Below are positions 11,605-24,478 of a stretch of 64,000 nt of DNA, in pieces. Numbering within the stretch: position 1 is the stretch's first letter; each line of letters opens with the position of its first letter. The translations under genes were made by a program, and so were the position numbers. Origin of the DNA: Mortierella alpina (Eukaryota; Mortierellomycota; Mortierellomycetes; Mortierellales; Mortierellaceae); the NCBI GenBank assembly GCA_029449245.1, contig JANATF010000020.1, positions 248,001 to 312,000 on the forward strand, read 5' to 3'. The notes beneath the pieces are model-generated. The model saw only the letters and a program-made list of their open reading frames with translations. It did not search any database and was not told where the DNA came from.

Positions 11605-11999
11605 TGCGGGGAGCTGTGCGGTGGATGGTGGAGATGGCAGAGGGGGAAAGAGCGGATGGGGAGCGAAGGGAGTGTGGAAAAGCGAACAGCGACGTGGACA
11701 GACAGACACCACACACCGCAGGGCTGCATCGTAGCAGCAGACATGGATGCGGGCAGGGCAAGAAGCAGTCCCGCTGCAGCCACTCGCCTGGCCCCGCCCA
11801 GCAGCGTCGGTCGTCTGCCTCGTCCTTCACCGCACGCTCTCGCCCGTCCTGTCCATGTGAAGCACAGCGCACCTGATCCACCCGTGGTCTTGACCCAGCA
11901 CTTGGCACGCACTCCCACAACACACAGCAACACACAGCAACAGCGTTGCATCCCCACCGCCCCGAGATTGGCAATCCCCCACCCACACGCCCTCGCTCC
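11605..11999. promoter_or_regulatory. Divergent intergenic region ATG27 / F-box-WD40
   Basis: These 395 bases between two divergent starts show several overlapping open frames on both strands, caused by GC-rich, stop-poor sequence. None resembles a protein I recognise. The copies of ACACAGCA near 11920-11940 are simple sequence. Confidence 0.35.
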
Positions 12000-14208
12000 A
12001 TGTCGTCGCCCGAGGACCCCCTGGCGCATGCAAGGAAGAAACCGGCTCTGCAGGCACCCGCCAGCAGAGGCTTCAAGTCCACAAGGAGCTCCTTGTCGCA
12101 GCTGCCGCTCGAGCTCGCCTTCTTGGTCCTCTCGTACTTGCCCTACCGCAGCCTCGCAGCCCTGGCGGCTGTCGATCACTACTGGCGCCAGCTCACGTTC
12201 CAGCAGGACTGCATCCTGTGGCACAGGCTCTGTCAGAGGCATGGCTTCCTCTCAGGACCCACCACCCTCCCCTCCTCTTCAGGACACACACGACCTCGCT
12301 GGACTGTGGCACAGGCTCTGGATCAAAGACCTGGATTAAGCCGAGCCTTGGATCAGAGCCGCAAACGTTTGGCAGCCTCTCAAAGCCCGACTGGAGTCGA
12401 CGTAGACCCTAGCAGCTACAATCGCCCTCCACCCAGCTCGCCAGTCCATCACTCTGCCCTTTCCACCAAGGGCAACGTCGAGAGCTGGAGAGACTTTTTC
12501 CAGGCGTCGATAGTCCTCGAGCGAGAGTGGTTGGGGGGCAAACGTACAGTCAAGGAGCTGCGTGGCCATGAGGAAGCCGTTCTCTGTGTGAAGACGCTGC
12601 GCAGGGGCGATCGAATTGTAAGCGGCGATCGTCTTGGATACCTTCGACTTTGGTGTACAACCACCGGCGAGTGTCTCGGGACATTCAAACGCCATATGAT
12701 GGGCGTCTCATGTCTGGCCGTCCAAGGGGATCTCCTCGTCACAGGCTCATGGGTAATGTTTTTAGCATTATATCATTCTCTTTGTTGTCGATCCCGCTTT
12801 ATGCGTCCTATTGCTCACCCCTATTTCTTGCGATTGTGATGTGTCGCGACACAGGACAGCACCGTTATAGTTTGGCGAGACATCCAGGAGTATCCATACT
12901 TGAGGCCGCTCAAGATTGTTGATCTCGGTATTCAGATCATGTGCATGGATCTGGACGACAACTTGGATCTTGCGGTGGCGGCGGTGAGTGGCGTCGTCAA
13001 GATCATCTCCCTCGAAACGTTCTCATCCTTGGGCACATTCCAGTACCCTGTTCCTCACTTATGCACCGCTGTTGCTCTCAGCAAGACCAAAGTGGAGGTG
13101 GCTCTCGGCCTCAACTATTATGCATGGGACCGAGCGACAAAGGCCCAAGTTGGTTTTATCAGCGACGCCCATTTCGAAAACATCGCCTGCATGAAAGTAG
13201 ACCCCAGCAAAAAGCTCCTCTTCACAGGATCACAGGATAGCAAGGTGCGCATATTCAGCTGGGAGTCCAAGCCCATGTTGTTGAGGCAATATGGCGGTCA
13301 CAGAGGAGGTGTGAGATGCATGACATTACAAGACAACATGATCATCACTGGCGCCTCTGACAAGGTAACTGAGCTGTTTGAAGTATTGTGCGCTTGGGCC
13401 ATGCTCTGATATCTAGTTTCAAATGGCTAACACCATCTAAAAAAACGACACCGGTGTGATGTCGCAGACTGCCATGATCACATTCAGAGACCGCAGGATC
13501 GATGCCTTGTCGGTCGATCCGCTATTAGGAGAGACGGATTTCTTTGGTGAAGCAGATAGGGTGGCGGAGCCGGTCTCCCTGTCTCATCCTGCCCACGTCA
13601 ACGCCGTGGATGCGGATGCAAGCATGGTAGTCACTGGAGCCGACGATGGAGTCGTGAGAATATTCAACTTTGGGTCAGACCTGTGGAGACCTCCAGCACC
13701 TCCCTCGCCAAAGCTGTGTGGTCAGACCTCGCTCGTGTCCTCGGCATCTTCAACATGTGTCCTTATGGCTAGGCCGGGACGCAACAAAGTCTCTGTAGGG
13801 AATCGTCGTCAAACCTGGGGAACGTGCGCCTTGGCCGTCCTGGCGCGCGCAAATCTGATGCTGCGTCAATCTCAAGGAGAGGATCGACAGGCGCCTGCGG
13901 AGACAGATAAGCGTTTGTTGGCATGGATGAACGTGGACGAGATTTACAAATGCATGCTGGAATGGGAGCTGCAGCCAGTCAGGTACGACCCGTGGTCCTG
14001 GATTGTGGCCTACAGCGAGTTTGAATATCTGACAGCGACCTTTTTATTCACTCACGCACTCACTCTTCGCATTATTTCTTCTGTATATAGTCAAGGATCT
14101 ACACCAAAGCATACCCTCAACCTTGCGCTACTTATGATGGCCAAGTCTGAACCCCCTACCATTCTTTTAGACAGCACGATCAGTCCGCACCGTTTCGCGG
14201 TACCTTGA
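12000..14208 (+). CDS. F-box/WD40-repeat protein
   Basis: Probable substrate receptor of an SCF ubiquitin ligase; the substrate is unknown. Exons 12000-12752, 12855-13364 and 13468-14208 give 667 aa. Residues about 32-80 form a standard F-box (LSQLPLELAFLVLSYLPYRS followed by a Trp-Arg-Gln-Leu core) that would bind Skp1. Several WD-type blades follow, for example the GH...CVKTL...IVSGDRLGYLRLW unit, the DSTVIVWRDI unit, FTGSQDSKVRIFSWE and VVTGADDGVVRIF. The last 70 codons look less protein-like. They contain a donor (GTACGA at 13983) and a pyrimidine-rich acceptor (ending 14090) that bound a 108-base stretch whose removal keeps the frame, so the real protein may be 631 aa. An upstream in-frame ATG at 11946 would add 18 residues. 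No specific family member can be named. Confidence 0.8.
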
Positions 14209-14359
14209 ACATCACCTAACCTACACCACACCCACACCTCACCATACTACACAACACGCATACAGTAGACAAAGACTGCGGCACACATAATGTACACGTT
14301 CTCGAGCGAAAGCAATTGGTATATATATTTTTTTTTGTTTCAAGAATGGCACCGCTACT

Positions 14360-17300
14360 TTAATCGTGGCTTGCTGCGATGTCCATGTCCTCCTCCGCTT
14401 CAGCATCGAGCGCCGCCTTCATCTCTTGCAGGCGCCAAAGAACTTGCTTTGCGGTGGGTCGCTGAGCTGGGTCTGCTTGGCACATATCCTTGAGAAGCTG
14501 GATGGCATTGGGCGGGACAGCTTCACCGTTGAGAAATCGCATCACAATCTCTCCGCTCTTGCGGTTCTCTTCCTTGCGCAGCGAGGCGCGCGAAGACTGA
14601 GCCCTGATCACAGGGGACGGGAAAGGGAGTGGCGATACTGGCGTTGACGGTTGCGAGTGCCTATAGGGCGGTTCGGGTGAATATCCAGCCAGGAATTGAC
14701 CACCGAACCCTTGAGGGACGCTCATAGGGCTCTCCTTTAAATGGCTATGCTGAGTGGTGCCTGCCCCAGCTCCCAGTGAGTTAATCGAGGATGCAGATGA
14801 TTGACCGCGAAGTGAACCATCCAAGAAAAACTGCGTATTGATGGGAGGCAGATTGGGGACAGGTGCGAGCGACGCCGTAGAGGGCGACCGCGACAGGCCA
14901 CTCCTGGTGCGGCCTTGGACGCCACTGCCTTGCCCCTGTCCTTGTGCCTGTCCCTGTGCCAGGGCCAGGGCAGCCGCCGAATTGGAGAGTCGGCTACTTG
15001 GAGTTGCTTTTGGAATGGGACCACGATCATGGATCCAGTTCTGATCTTCCCACAGCCAAAAACCGCCTTTCTTGATCCAAACAATCATCTCCATGACACT
15101 CTTGAGCTTGTGGAATGGCTCATGGGCTGTCAAACCGATAACGTAGAGCGAGACACCAAGCGAATAGATGTCGATGGCCTGGCCATAATGCGCCCCGCTC
15201 GAGGCGGAGGCAAACATTTCGGGAGCCGAGTACGGAGGTGTACCTCGGCCGACACCCTCGTGGAGCCCGAACTGCTGGGAGGAAGACGTCTGGTTGTCTG
15301 CGCCTTCGGGTCCATTCGAATCACCCGTATCTGCAGCCAGAAAGCGACTTGCACCAAAATCGGACAACTTGGCATCCAGGGACGAGTTGAGCTACAGCGT
15401 CAAAAGAGAGGAGATGAACTGTTAAAAAACAAGACTATGATGGACAAGGTAGCGAACAGCGGACCGACTACCACGGCAAGCGCTGGTGAGACAGCGTCAC
15501 TTGGCACTTACGAGGATGTTGTGGGGCTTGATGTCATGATGGACAAGACCACATTCATGGATAAAGTCAACAGCCTCCAGCAATTGCAAGGCCCAGGTCA
15601 GCCATTGGCTGAATCCAACCCTCTCTGGGTGTTGCCGGATCCAGTCCCATATCGACCCGTGCTGACAATACTCGAGCAAAAGGGTCCACAGACCTTCCTG
15701 CCTCGTCTCCGGCGGTCCTTGGCTTGGCGCAATGTCTTCCATCACTAATGATCCCTGTTTCGAGTTGTGGTCATAAAGTCCGAAAAAGTCCACGATACTC
15801 TGCCGTCCTGGGTGTGCTGTCGGATGGGCGTGCAATTGTTTGAGAATATCCGCCTCAGCAAGGCCGACCGCTTGCGACTCGGCGTCTTCAAATAAGCACT
15901 TGGCTGCACAGACAAATGCCTCTCGGTCTGCAGCATCTTTTGATTCTTGCAGCAGATCCATGCACGAGACGCTACTCGCAGCTTTCCGAGCGGCCAGATA
16001 CTCCTTCATAGGGGCCGAGGATGGGTGAATCAATGCCCTATACACCTCAGCATGGCGACCGTGTCCGAGCAAATTGTGTTTGCTTCGGTCGAGATCAACC
16101 GTAAAGGTAGAGCGATCTGTGCCGCCAGCGGACCATGCTGTCGGCCTGTTGGGCGCACTCGTCTCCTTGCTGCTGCTTCTTGGGTATATTTTCGATGGAT
16201 GGATGGCGACCGAGGGAGGTAGGTGCAGAGACGGCGACGAGGGCGAGGTCGAAGGTGAAGGCAGCGGGCGTGGCATGTGGACTGGGGAGAGCAACATCTT
16301 CTGAGAGTTCTGATCACCACTATTTCCTATCCTTGACACCGAGAGCCGTTGTGGGCTATCCAGCTTCATCGCTACGGGAGGGATCGTCACACCTGAGCAA
16401 GCTGAAAAGAGAAGAGGATTCATGGGTGTCGGTTAGCCATAAACTTGACAGTAAGTGAGTCTGATAGAACACAAAGACAAAGAGAGGCATAGAGGGCAAA
16501 AAGGGGCAGATTGAACCAACGCATAACAGCTAGGCTGCCAAAAAGGCAAAAGAAAACCAGGAGTACATGCTCAGGTAGATAGGCCGATCCTCTGTGCAAT
16601 CATCTCCTATAGTCCCCTCCACTCTCCTCTATTACTTCACTTCAGAGCCTTAGCGCCCTTTGAAGCTGCCTAAAACCCCATTGCTCCAGGGGTATCGAGG
16701 AGACAACGACATCATAGTGCTACCGATAATCCTTGAAACATAAGGAACTAGTCGACAATGGAACGAAGGAAAAGAAGGGAAAGAAACAGAAAAGAAAGAC
16801 AGGACTCAACCTACCGGTCATTAGCGTCGGAGACTCGATACCAGCGCAAACGAGGTCGCTATCACCATGGCCGACGAACTGGCCATGACTGTCGTCAGTG
16901 CTATTCCTGTTAGTGTCCATCGCTGTGTGTGCGGTCTTGGCGTTGTATGTTGTTGTTGTTGCTGCGTTCCTCCCCCGCCGTGTTGAAGGAGAGAGGGTCT
17001 GCGAGCTGCTGGCCCGCAGTGATGTGATGTTGGGTCCAGCTGTCGTTGACCACGGCTGGTCGAAAATGGAGTTGCGCGAAGGGGAAGGAGGCGGTGATGC
17101 TAGTGGGACAGCCGCTGGGGGCTTCAGGTTTGCTGACAGGGGCCGCTTTTCGTCCGGGCTGCTGTTGCTGCTGCTGTGTGCATATGGGCTGCGTATGGAG
17201 CTGGCAGGGCTCGGAGTTTTGTCGTCGTGCGCAGGACTGCGAGAAGCCGGCGGCTCATTGTAAAAGATGGATCCAGGCCGGAAGGGTGATTGGCTTGGCT

Positions 17301-17361
17301 GGGCGAGATGGGGCAGCATTGGCTGGAAGGCCATTGGGAAAGTCGAGGGGCCAGAGTGCAT
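14360..17361 (-). CDS. Serine/threonine protein kinase with long disordered N-terminus
   Basis: Three exons join in phase: 17361-16815, 16392-15512, 15391-14360, giving about 819 aa. The first ~270 residues are Pro/Ser-rich and disordered. The kinase domain follows: a Gly-rich loop (GHGRHAEVY), a candidate Lys in CAAKCL, the catalytic loop written VHHDIKPHN (His replaces the usual Arg of HRD), DFG at the start of the activation segment, and an APE-type element in YSAPEMFA. The long insert rich in Gln/Gly/Ser lies in the C-lobe. The final helices contain the conserved DPAQRPTA-type block, here QADPAQRPTA. The exon 1 to exon 2 join is my inference from a donor at 16814 and an acceptor at 16393 whose phases fit exactly. 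If it is wrong, the kinase starts at an ATG at 16423 or 16369. The closest family is unclear; fungal environmental-sensing kinases often carry His-His-Asp or His-Asn-Asp here. Confidence 0.75.
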
Positions 17362-18800
17362 GGGACGACAAGGGCCAAAATGGAGCTTTTGAAGACCCGC
17401 TCTCACTGGACTGCAGGTGCGTAATGTGTGGTGTGTGCGGTTGATCTCGAGCAGATCTGGGGACCAGCAGCGGCGGTGGATCAGGAGGAGGCGTAGATGT
17501 GGTGTGTGATCGTGGGGGAGGGCAGCAGTGGTGGCGAATGGGGGCGGGACGAAGGACGGATGGATGACGAAGCAAAAAGAGAGAGGAAGCAAAATAGAGA
17601 GAGAACGGGCATTTGGGTTTATGTTGATTTTTCATCCAGCAGAAACAACAAAGAATTCGAGTCATTTCTTTTCTTTCTTTCGGCCTCTCCTTCCGTTTCA
17701 TCAGCCGGTGCCTGACTCAACCTCGTCTCCTGGCCATGGCCATGGCCGTGGGCCTGTGCTGTCCCTTTTCAGCTCGGGGGAGTCCCTCTGCCGCCCTTGG
17801 GCACCATCAGGCTAACGAGAAGGCCGCCTCCTCGCTTTGCGGCAGGGAGTGTCCTGTCGACTGCGGATGACCCCAACACCCCAGCAAGGAGTGAGTCGCA
17901 AATCACAGGGCAGGTGTTTTTCGTTGGAGTGTGCTCTCTACTGCTGCATCCAATACGGGGCGGATGACATGATATGACGATAGTAGCCATTCTACGACGC
18001 TCCATTGTATCATCGTTACTTGAAGAAGCTCTCTTGCCGTCTCTTCCTGTTCTTAATGACGCCGATGACACCATACAGAATGGCTGCGCGATTTCTCTAC
18101 GCTCTCGCCCTCTTTTTTTTTTTTTCTGTGCCCATATCACAATTCTCTTGACCATGACCATGATCATGACCATGGCGCGGTGCTACCATATGTTCTCACA
18201 GGCATCTTAACACCTACGGCATGCTTGTTATGTCCTTGCAGTGAATGATATTGAAGTATCCTGAATGTCATGCCTTTACTCACATGAACACGGCAGACCT
18301 ATATCTGGCTTTCATCTGCTACCAACCACCACATGCGCTTCGTCGTCTGAAGAAAGATACTATGTGAGCCGCTTTGTCCTAAATGCGCACATATAAATCT
18401 GTACCGAACCCGGAGTTGCCATGACACAGTTCTCAAAAAAAATAGAGCGTGCAGGTGAGCGTGAGCATGATTGGATGTAGGCGTGGGAGCATCATTTGAG
18501 GGGTGTGTGCGAACTCTTCATATGAAGTGTTCGCAGCAAATGAAACCTCATCATCTAATCTTATCTCGGACCCTTCGCTTAAACTGAGCCCACTCCCCCC
18601 CACATACGAGAAATATCAGCAGAGGGCACTACACCCTCATACAAAATCCATCCACATCACATCGCATCACATCACACCACATACTCATCTTTTGCACCAT
18701 CAACACATGCAACATCCATCCCACCCTCTGACGACTCTTTCTGTGCTATGGTATTGAAATAAAGGCCGGTACATGTCTATGTCTATGCAAATAGGGTGCT
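17362..18800. other. Intergenic, no gene seen
   Basis: About 1.4 kb between the kinase start and the 3' end of the aspartyl-tRNA synthetase gene, both on the minus strand. It holds a T12-13 tract near 18113-18126, a short alternating CATGAC/CATGAT stretch near 18150-18175 and an ACATCAC-type simple repeat near 18655-18690. Short open frames on both strands show no domain or codon bias I can support. The kinase promoter should lie at the left end. Confidence 0.5.
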
Positions 18801-21800
18801 CTAGGTTGCCTCCTGCACTTTGATCTTGTATTCGCTCAGCTGCTGCTCAGTCAACGCTGAGGGGCTCCCTACAACAAGGTCGCGTCCAGAAGCTGACTTG
18901 GGGAAGGCAATGACATCTCGGATGGACGGCGTTTCGCACAGGATTGCCATCATCCGGTCAAATCCCAGGGCAAGTCCACCGTGGGGAGGACAGCCGAACG
19001 AGAGTGCATCTATAAGATGCGAAAAGCGAGAGCTCTCCAAGGGGGACATCTAGCATCGTAATAGCAAGTTGATATATTGATGGATATCAGTCCACTGCCC
19101 ACCAAATCTGCTTTTTCAAGAAAATGACATGCATGCTGCCTCGACTAACCTTGAGAACTTGTTCAAAAACAAATGTTTGCAGCTTGGGCGAGTGAATACG
19201 GATCGATCCGCCACCAATCTCGACTCCGTTCAATACAAGGTCATAATGCTGACCCCGAACCTTCTCTGGTTCCTGATGGAGAAGGTGCAAATCCTCGGCA
19301 ACCGGTGCTGTAAATGGATGATGTGTTGCGGCCAATCGTTTGTTGGTTGAGTCTACTGGTGGGTCCTCGGGTGGCGAGAAGAGAGGGAAACCCTCAACCC
19401 ACAAGAAGTGATATTGAGACGAAGGTATCTCCATCATGCCTACAATGCATTGTTTATAAAGATGTATGTAAGACGCTATGACCTTGGGCAGCATCGTTTT
19501 GACAATATCAAGTAGGGACGAGTCAAGGATGAAAATTCCACGCTAGCAACGTACCTTTTGACTGCAGTGCCGCGGCTAAGTCAAGTCGGACTTTGCCCAT
19601 AAGAGTTTGACCGCCCTAAAGTGAGAGGAAGGTTACAAACATATGTGTCAGAGGATTGAAACCAGCCGATCGCTTCAGCCACGAGGCGTCATTAACCATG
19701 CCCTACCGAGAGAAAAGCCGGTCGACTGTTGAGTATAAGTGTGTCCCCGATCTGCAAGCCCAAGTTACGATTCACGCTGTCCACGTCGGCTAGACCTAGG
19801 ATTTCTGTCGTAAAGGGCAGCTTAGAAAGCCAAGAGCCTACATTTTTGTCGCTGATTTTCACTAGGGGAAGCGTCTAATGTCGAGAACTGAGGTCGTTAG
19901 CAAAAAAAACCCCCCTCTGGCTAGAAGATCTTGGATCACGTAGAAGACATTAGTTGGCTTATATACCTTTGATCCTAAATTTGCCATTTTCTTGAGCTCG
20001 GAGGTCGATAGTCCGAGGTCGCTCTTCAAGACGATGGCTTCCAGAACATGCTCCCCGGCCAAACTGGCAATATGCTTGATCTAGAGAACAGATAAAGTCA
20101 TAAAAGTGGATCTGAGTATCCAGTCGCCTATCCATTCCAGTCAAGACTTGATCTCAGAGTCATGCAAAGCCGTTACCTCTAAACCGAACCGGGTGTCTGG
20201 CTTGTCAGAACCATACTAGATAGCAAAAATTGTCGGTTATTAGCAAACCTTTTACGAGGACAACCATCGTCCCTTGCTCGAACAACATACCTTTGACATT
20301 GCCACTTGGTAATTCATCCGTGGAAAGGATTGCCCATCAAAAAGTTCCACGCCTTTAAGTCTTTTCCAGACAGAGCGCACAAGGCCCTCCACAAGCTTTT
20401 GAATATCACCTGCAGAACCAAAGGACACCTCTAGATCGATCTAATCATCTCGACAAATGCACGATATGGTTATATATCAATGCTGTCATTACCGACCAAG
20501 GCACACGTGTAATCACTCGCTTGTCGAAAACGCTTATTACCTGTGTGAATTCCGGCTGACGATCGGCTCGAAGATCTTCGTCGCGAAAGCATTTTGCAAT
20601 TTGAAAATAACGGTCGATCCCACTTGCCATGAGAAGTTGCTTGTACTATTGGTTGTTAAGAGGATGTCTGTTCAGATCCATGCTCCAGCGCCATAAATTA
20701 TCGCTGGCAATAATGCCTCTCCTAACATGCATTTCCTACCTGCTGGGGACTCTGCGGTAGTGCATAAAATGCTCCGCTGTTGCGAGTAGGGACGACAAAC
20801 TCCCGTGCGCCTTCTGGTGTCGATTTGAACAGCAGGGGCGTTTCTACCTCGACAAAGTCTAGGAGTAAAATGCCTGTTAGATCAAGACGGATGATTTCAT
20901 GTAGATATCATCAAGGTAGTTCTAGATCCTGTGTTACCGTTGTTGATAAGGTAGTCTCGGATGGTCCATGCAGCCAGCGAACGATTTCGCAGGTTCTTCT
21001 GAAGGGCATCACGACGCAGATCCAAGCACCGGTGCTTTAAACGGACCTCTTCGTTCGCCTAGTTGTAAATGGGGCCTTCAGCGTGTAAGTATTCGTCACG
21101 AGCTTTGCTAAGGATAGCTGCAGCAAGTCTCATTTTTCCTACCAGCGCCTGGCTAGATGGCTGAAACGGAAGACTCTTGTGTGTCTTATTGAGGACCTGG
21201 ATGGAGCTTATCTCCACTTCGATGTCCCCTGTAGCCATCCTCGGGTTGATAGTTGCTTGGTCCCGAGCTACAACATGCCCTTCAATGCAGACGACACTTT
21301 CTGGGGTGAGATCCTGTAGGGTCTTTCGAGCACTTTCATTGTCATGCGAGCCTTTCAGCACCAACTGCACAGTCCCCGAGTGATCCCTCAAGGGAAGGAA
21401 CATGAACGTGTCCGAGAACTTTCTGTATGCGGGTATGCAGGAGCAGGAGCATATCAATAAGAAGGAGCGTACGATACGCACGTACAGAGTAGAATAGCTA
21501 GTTCATTTTTTCATGTACCTGATGTTCTGTGCCCAGCCTGTCAGGACGACGCTCTCTCCCGCGTTTGCCTTGGTGAGTTCCCCACACTTGTGGGTCCTGG
21601 ACGGATACTCGCCTACCGTTTTAGCTCATTCAATTAGTAATCAAAATCAGAAAAAGCCAGCGTGTAATGAGTGTTGAAGATCCGTACCGAAAGTGACGCC
21701 ATCCAGCAGGTCCTTCAGCGCGTCCTCGGCGTTTGCAGCAGTAGTTGCTAAAGAGCGAATGCCGGCGGGGGAAGGCAGCCTCCGCATTGGTCGCGGCGGA

Positions 21801-21895
21801 CATGAAAAGGGCTTGGGGAATGCATGCGGCCTTCCTGCGGCCAACGCGAGCCGGCGAAAGGCATTTGATGCGTGCCTCACATGGATGGCCTGCAT
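18801..21895 (-). CDS. MSD1: Mitochondrial aspartyl-tRNA synthetase
   Basis: Charges mitochondrial tRNA-Asp (Asp + ATP + tRNA). Thirteen exons join with all phases closing: 21895-21688, 21612-21519, 21422-21143, 21058-20938, 20858-20740, 20645-20541, 20440-20291, 20215-20177, 20080-19967, 19874-19707, 19615-19555, 19439-19150, 19049-18801, for 665 aa. The N-terminus is Arg/Ala/Ser-rich with few acids, a good mitochondrial presequence. Next come an OB-fold anticodon-binding domain ([17 protein letters not shown]), the class II core with motif 2 ([14 protein letters not shown]) and motif 3 (GLALGFDRM), and the [11 protein letters not shown] element followed by a bacterial-type GAD insertion. 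The insertion marks the bacterial/organellar lineage rather than cytosolic AspRS. The 39-base exon 8 is among the smallest in the window. Confidence 0.93.
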
Positions 21896-22104
21896 TGTGT
21901 TGGTGGCGAGGAATGAACGTCGGGCAGTGGACGGGAAGGAATGAAGAGGCAAGAGGAATAGGCAAGAGGAGGGAGCAAAAAGGAAAGAGTCTGTAACAAT
22001 ACACTCGTGACTGCCACAGCATTCCATATGGTATCCCGAAAAGAGCTTGGCAGTATCAGTAGGTTTATTGGTATATCTGCGCGAGTTCTATGGGCCATGC
22101 TCGA

Positions 22105-23720
22105 TCAATCGTGCTCTGCCGCGAGGGTATGCTCCGATCCCTGCTCCTGGCCAAAGTTGGGGCAGTGCGCGAGGATCAAAGGATTGATCTTTTTTGGTGG
22201 CAGATCCACGAGAGGCATGGCGTTTGGAGAGTTGATCTGGATCAGGTACATGTTGCACAGGTTGCGGCCACCCTCGACCTTCAAGTGGCGGTTGAGCGCA
22301 TCCATGCGTGCAAAGTGGTGCTGGCATCGCTCGCATGCAAAAGGGCGGACACCTCGGTGTAGCCGCTCGTGGCGGTTCTTGTCGTGAAGGCGAGCAAATT
22401 GCCGGTCGCAGTGGTCGCAATGGTACGGCCGCAGGTTGGTGTGCGTGCGGATGTGAGAGTTAAGGTTGTAGGGCCGAGAGAACGTCTTGGTGCAGCCCTC
22501 GTACTCGCACTTGTACACCACCCCAGACCCGCTGGTGGCTGTGCTGCTTGTGGTGGCAGTGGCTGTTGAGGCATTTGCCGAGGCTGAGGAGGAGAGCGCC
22601 ATGCCCTCGATGATGGTTTGAGAAGGACGCGATGACGGCGATGTTGAATCCGACGACATGAACGAAAGAGACATGGAAAAGTCTGGGACAAGCTGGCCCA
22701 TGAGATCGCTTTCAGAGTATCTGCGATCAAACTCGTCTGCTTGGAGGTGTCCAACACTCGCTGTACGTCGATGAGGCGATGTAGGTAGCCACGCCGGTGA
22801 GCCTACAGTCGAGACAGATGATGAAGAGGACATAACCGGCGAGGGAGGCGCTGAGAGCTGTCGTATGCTAAAGCACTCGAGTGAGTTTGGGTTCTGTGGT
22901 GTGTGGTTATGGCTGCGGTTATAAGGATGCCAGTGGGTGTGGCCACGGGAGTCGATAGAGCCGTGCTGGATATTTGTATGATCGTAAGCACGAGCGTCGT
23001 GCATGATCCCGTCGCCTGCAGTGGGCATGAGTATTTGCTGCTCGCCCTGGTGCTTGTACATCCCATTAGACCACTGGTCTGCGAAGGAAGACGAGACATC
23101 GGAACCTTTATGCAGAGGGTAAAGACGTTGGGCGTTGGTTAATAATTACGGTAGCACAACATGGCACATCATTTCAAAGCGGACGAGTGTCTCTTCTTAC
23201 CTGGCACGCTAATCCTTCGCTCGCCGTAGCCCCCCAAAGGCACAGTCCTGGCCAAGTCAGGACGAGTAGGGTTCAGAGCCATGGAATGATCCATGACAGC
23301 AGTGGTGATGGCGTACCGGCCACTGTTGAGACCAAGATCATCAAAGACACTGCTTTCCAGCAAAGGATTGGGGTAAGGGCTGCAGAAAGACAGCGGTGCG
23401 GCGCTTGATGGTGAGGATGTGGTATTCAGGCCAAGATATACAAGCGGGAGACCGCTCTGGTGCGAGGAGGCTGCTGCAAGAGGTGAGGGTGGGTAGGACA
23501 GCGGTGAGGGTGTATCCGCGTAGTTGTTGGGAGAGGACACCTGCGGCAAGCTGCACTGTTCATCGCCAGAGCAAGGATCGAGCGACGGCATCTCTGCACT
23601 TGTAAGAGATGCGTCTGGTTGTGAAAAGTAGTCGAGCGCCTCTTGTGGATTATCCATATTTGAGGCGTTTGTCCATGTGTGTACGCCTGATGATGCGGAA
23701 GTTACTGGGATATGAGCCAT
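22105..23720 (-). CDS. C2H2 zinc-finger transcription factor, Crz1-like
   Basis: Two exons (23720-23201 and 23078-22105) join in phase to give 497 aa. Residues 1-360 are Ser/Pro/Thr-rich and disordered, suitable for activation and phosphorylation. Starting at Cys364 there are two classical C2H2 fingers and a third C2HC-like finger. The linker and helix pattern (SRPYNLNSHIRTH, FARLHDKNRHERLH, FARMDALNRHLK) matches calcineurin-responsive Crz1-type factors and relatives, so a role in Ca2+/stress-responsive transcription is possible but inferred. No obvious PxIxIT calcineurin-docking motif could be assigned with confidence. The 5' leader contains a (TGTC)n microsatellite. The stop lies 209 bases beyond the start of MSD1 on the same strand. 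Confidence 0.82.
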
Positions 23721-23756
23721 CTTGAGACTTGAAGTGAGCAGTAAGCGTTTTTTACT

Positions 23757-23788
23757 TGTGTCTGTCTGTCTGTCTGTCTGTCTGTCTG
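23757..23788. repeat. (TGTC)n tetranucleotide microsatellite
   Basis: About seven uninterrupted copies of TGTC lie 37-68 bases upstream of the zinc-finger factor start codon, in its probable 5' leader (GACA repeats on the transcribed strand). Confidence 0.9.
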
Positions 23789-24449
23789 CGACGACTGCGA
23801 TGATAGCGAGTGAAAATGGCTGTTTGGAAGAGGCGAGGTGAATGGTGGATGTGAAGAAGGAGTGCAATGTCTAGTTGCGATGTCCTTGTAGCTAGATCGT
23901 ACTGTTAGCCGTTGGTTGAAGTCGTAGTGAGGAAAATGATAGGTACGCGTACTGAAGTGGAGCATAGCCTTGCTTTTATATGAGAAACGGTTTGCACTGC
24001 CACACGGTCAATTTCATATCCAGCAGACATACCTTGGCTCTTGCAATGTCATACCATACACCTCCGTCGTTCCACCGTTCTTGCATTGCCGTATTACGCT
24101 TGTATTATTGAATGACTACGCGACGCTCATGATTCTATCGAAGCGGCTGTAAACGCAGAGTGACAGGCAACCTCATAGCCTGCAGTTACAGGTGGCGGGG
24201 GCTGACTAAAAGTACGCTGATGATGTTTCCTTACCAGCGTTTAATAATATGCTTCCTCATGGTACTCAAGATCATTCTAGCTTGTCATGGGTAACGTCTT
24301 TCGAAATAGGTGGAGGGGGGGTTTTTGTGCTCGAGTCTACAAGGGATTGGGGAATGGCAAATCCCATGAGGGACATTAAAGAAAGTAAAAAAAGGAATGC
24401 GGTTTCGCGCTTGACAGTTTAGCCGCCCTGCCTCCTTGAAGGAGGGAGA

Positions 24450-24478
24450 GTGGAGAGAGAGAGAGAGAGAGAGAGAGC
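24450..24478. repeat. (GA)n dinucleotide microsatellite
   Basis: An uninterrupted run of about 12 GA units in the divergent intergenic region. No function can be assigned. Confidence 0.85.

Noticed and set aside
10994-12082. 362-codon minus-strand open frame across the ATG27/F-box promoter
   Set aside because: Only its lower end is a real ATG27 exon. The rest reads through an intron and the promoter in GC-rich sequence.
11359-12339. 326-codon plus-strand open frame over ATG27 exon 1 and the F-box start
   Set aside because: Different frame from the F-box protein, no domain; shadow of GC-rich sequence.
14915-15748. 277-codon plus-strand frame antisense to the kinase
   Set aside because: Mirror of kinase codon bias; no similarity and overlaps the conserved catalytic domain.
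18145-18180. Near-palindromic CATGAC/CATGAT stretch
   Set aside because: Only the central bases form a true inverted repeat; more likely simple sequence than an operator.
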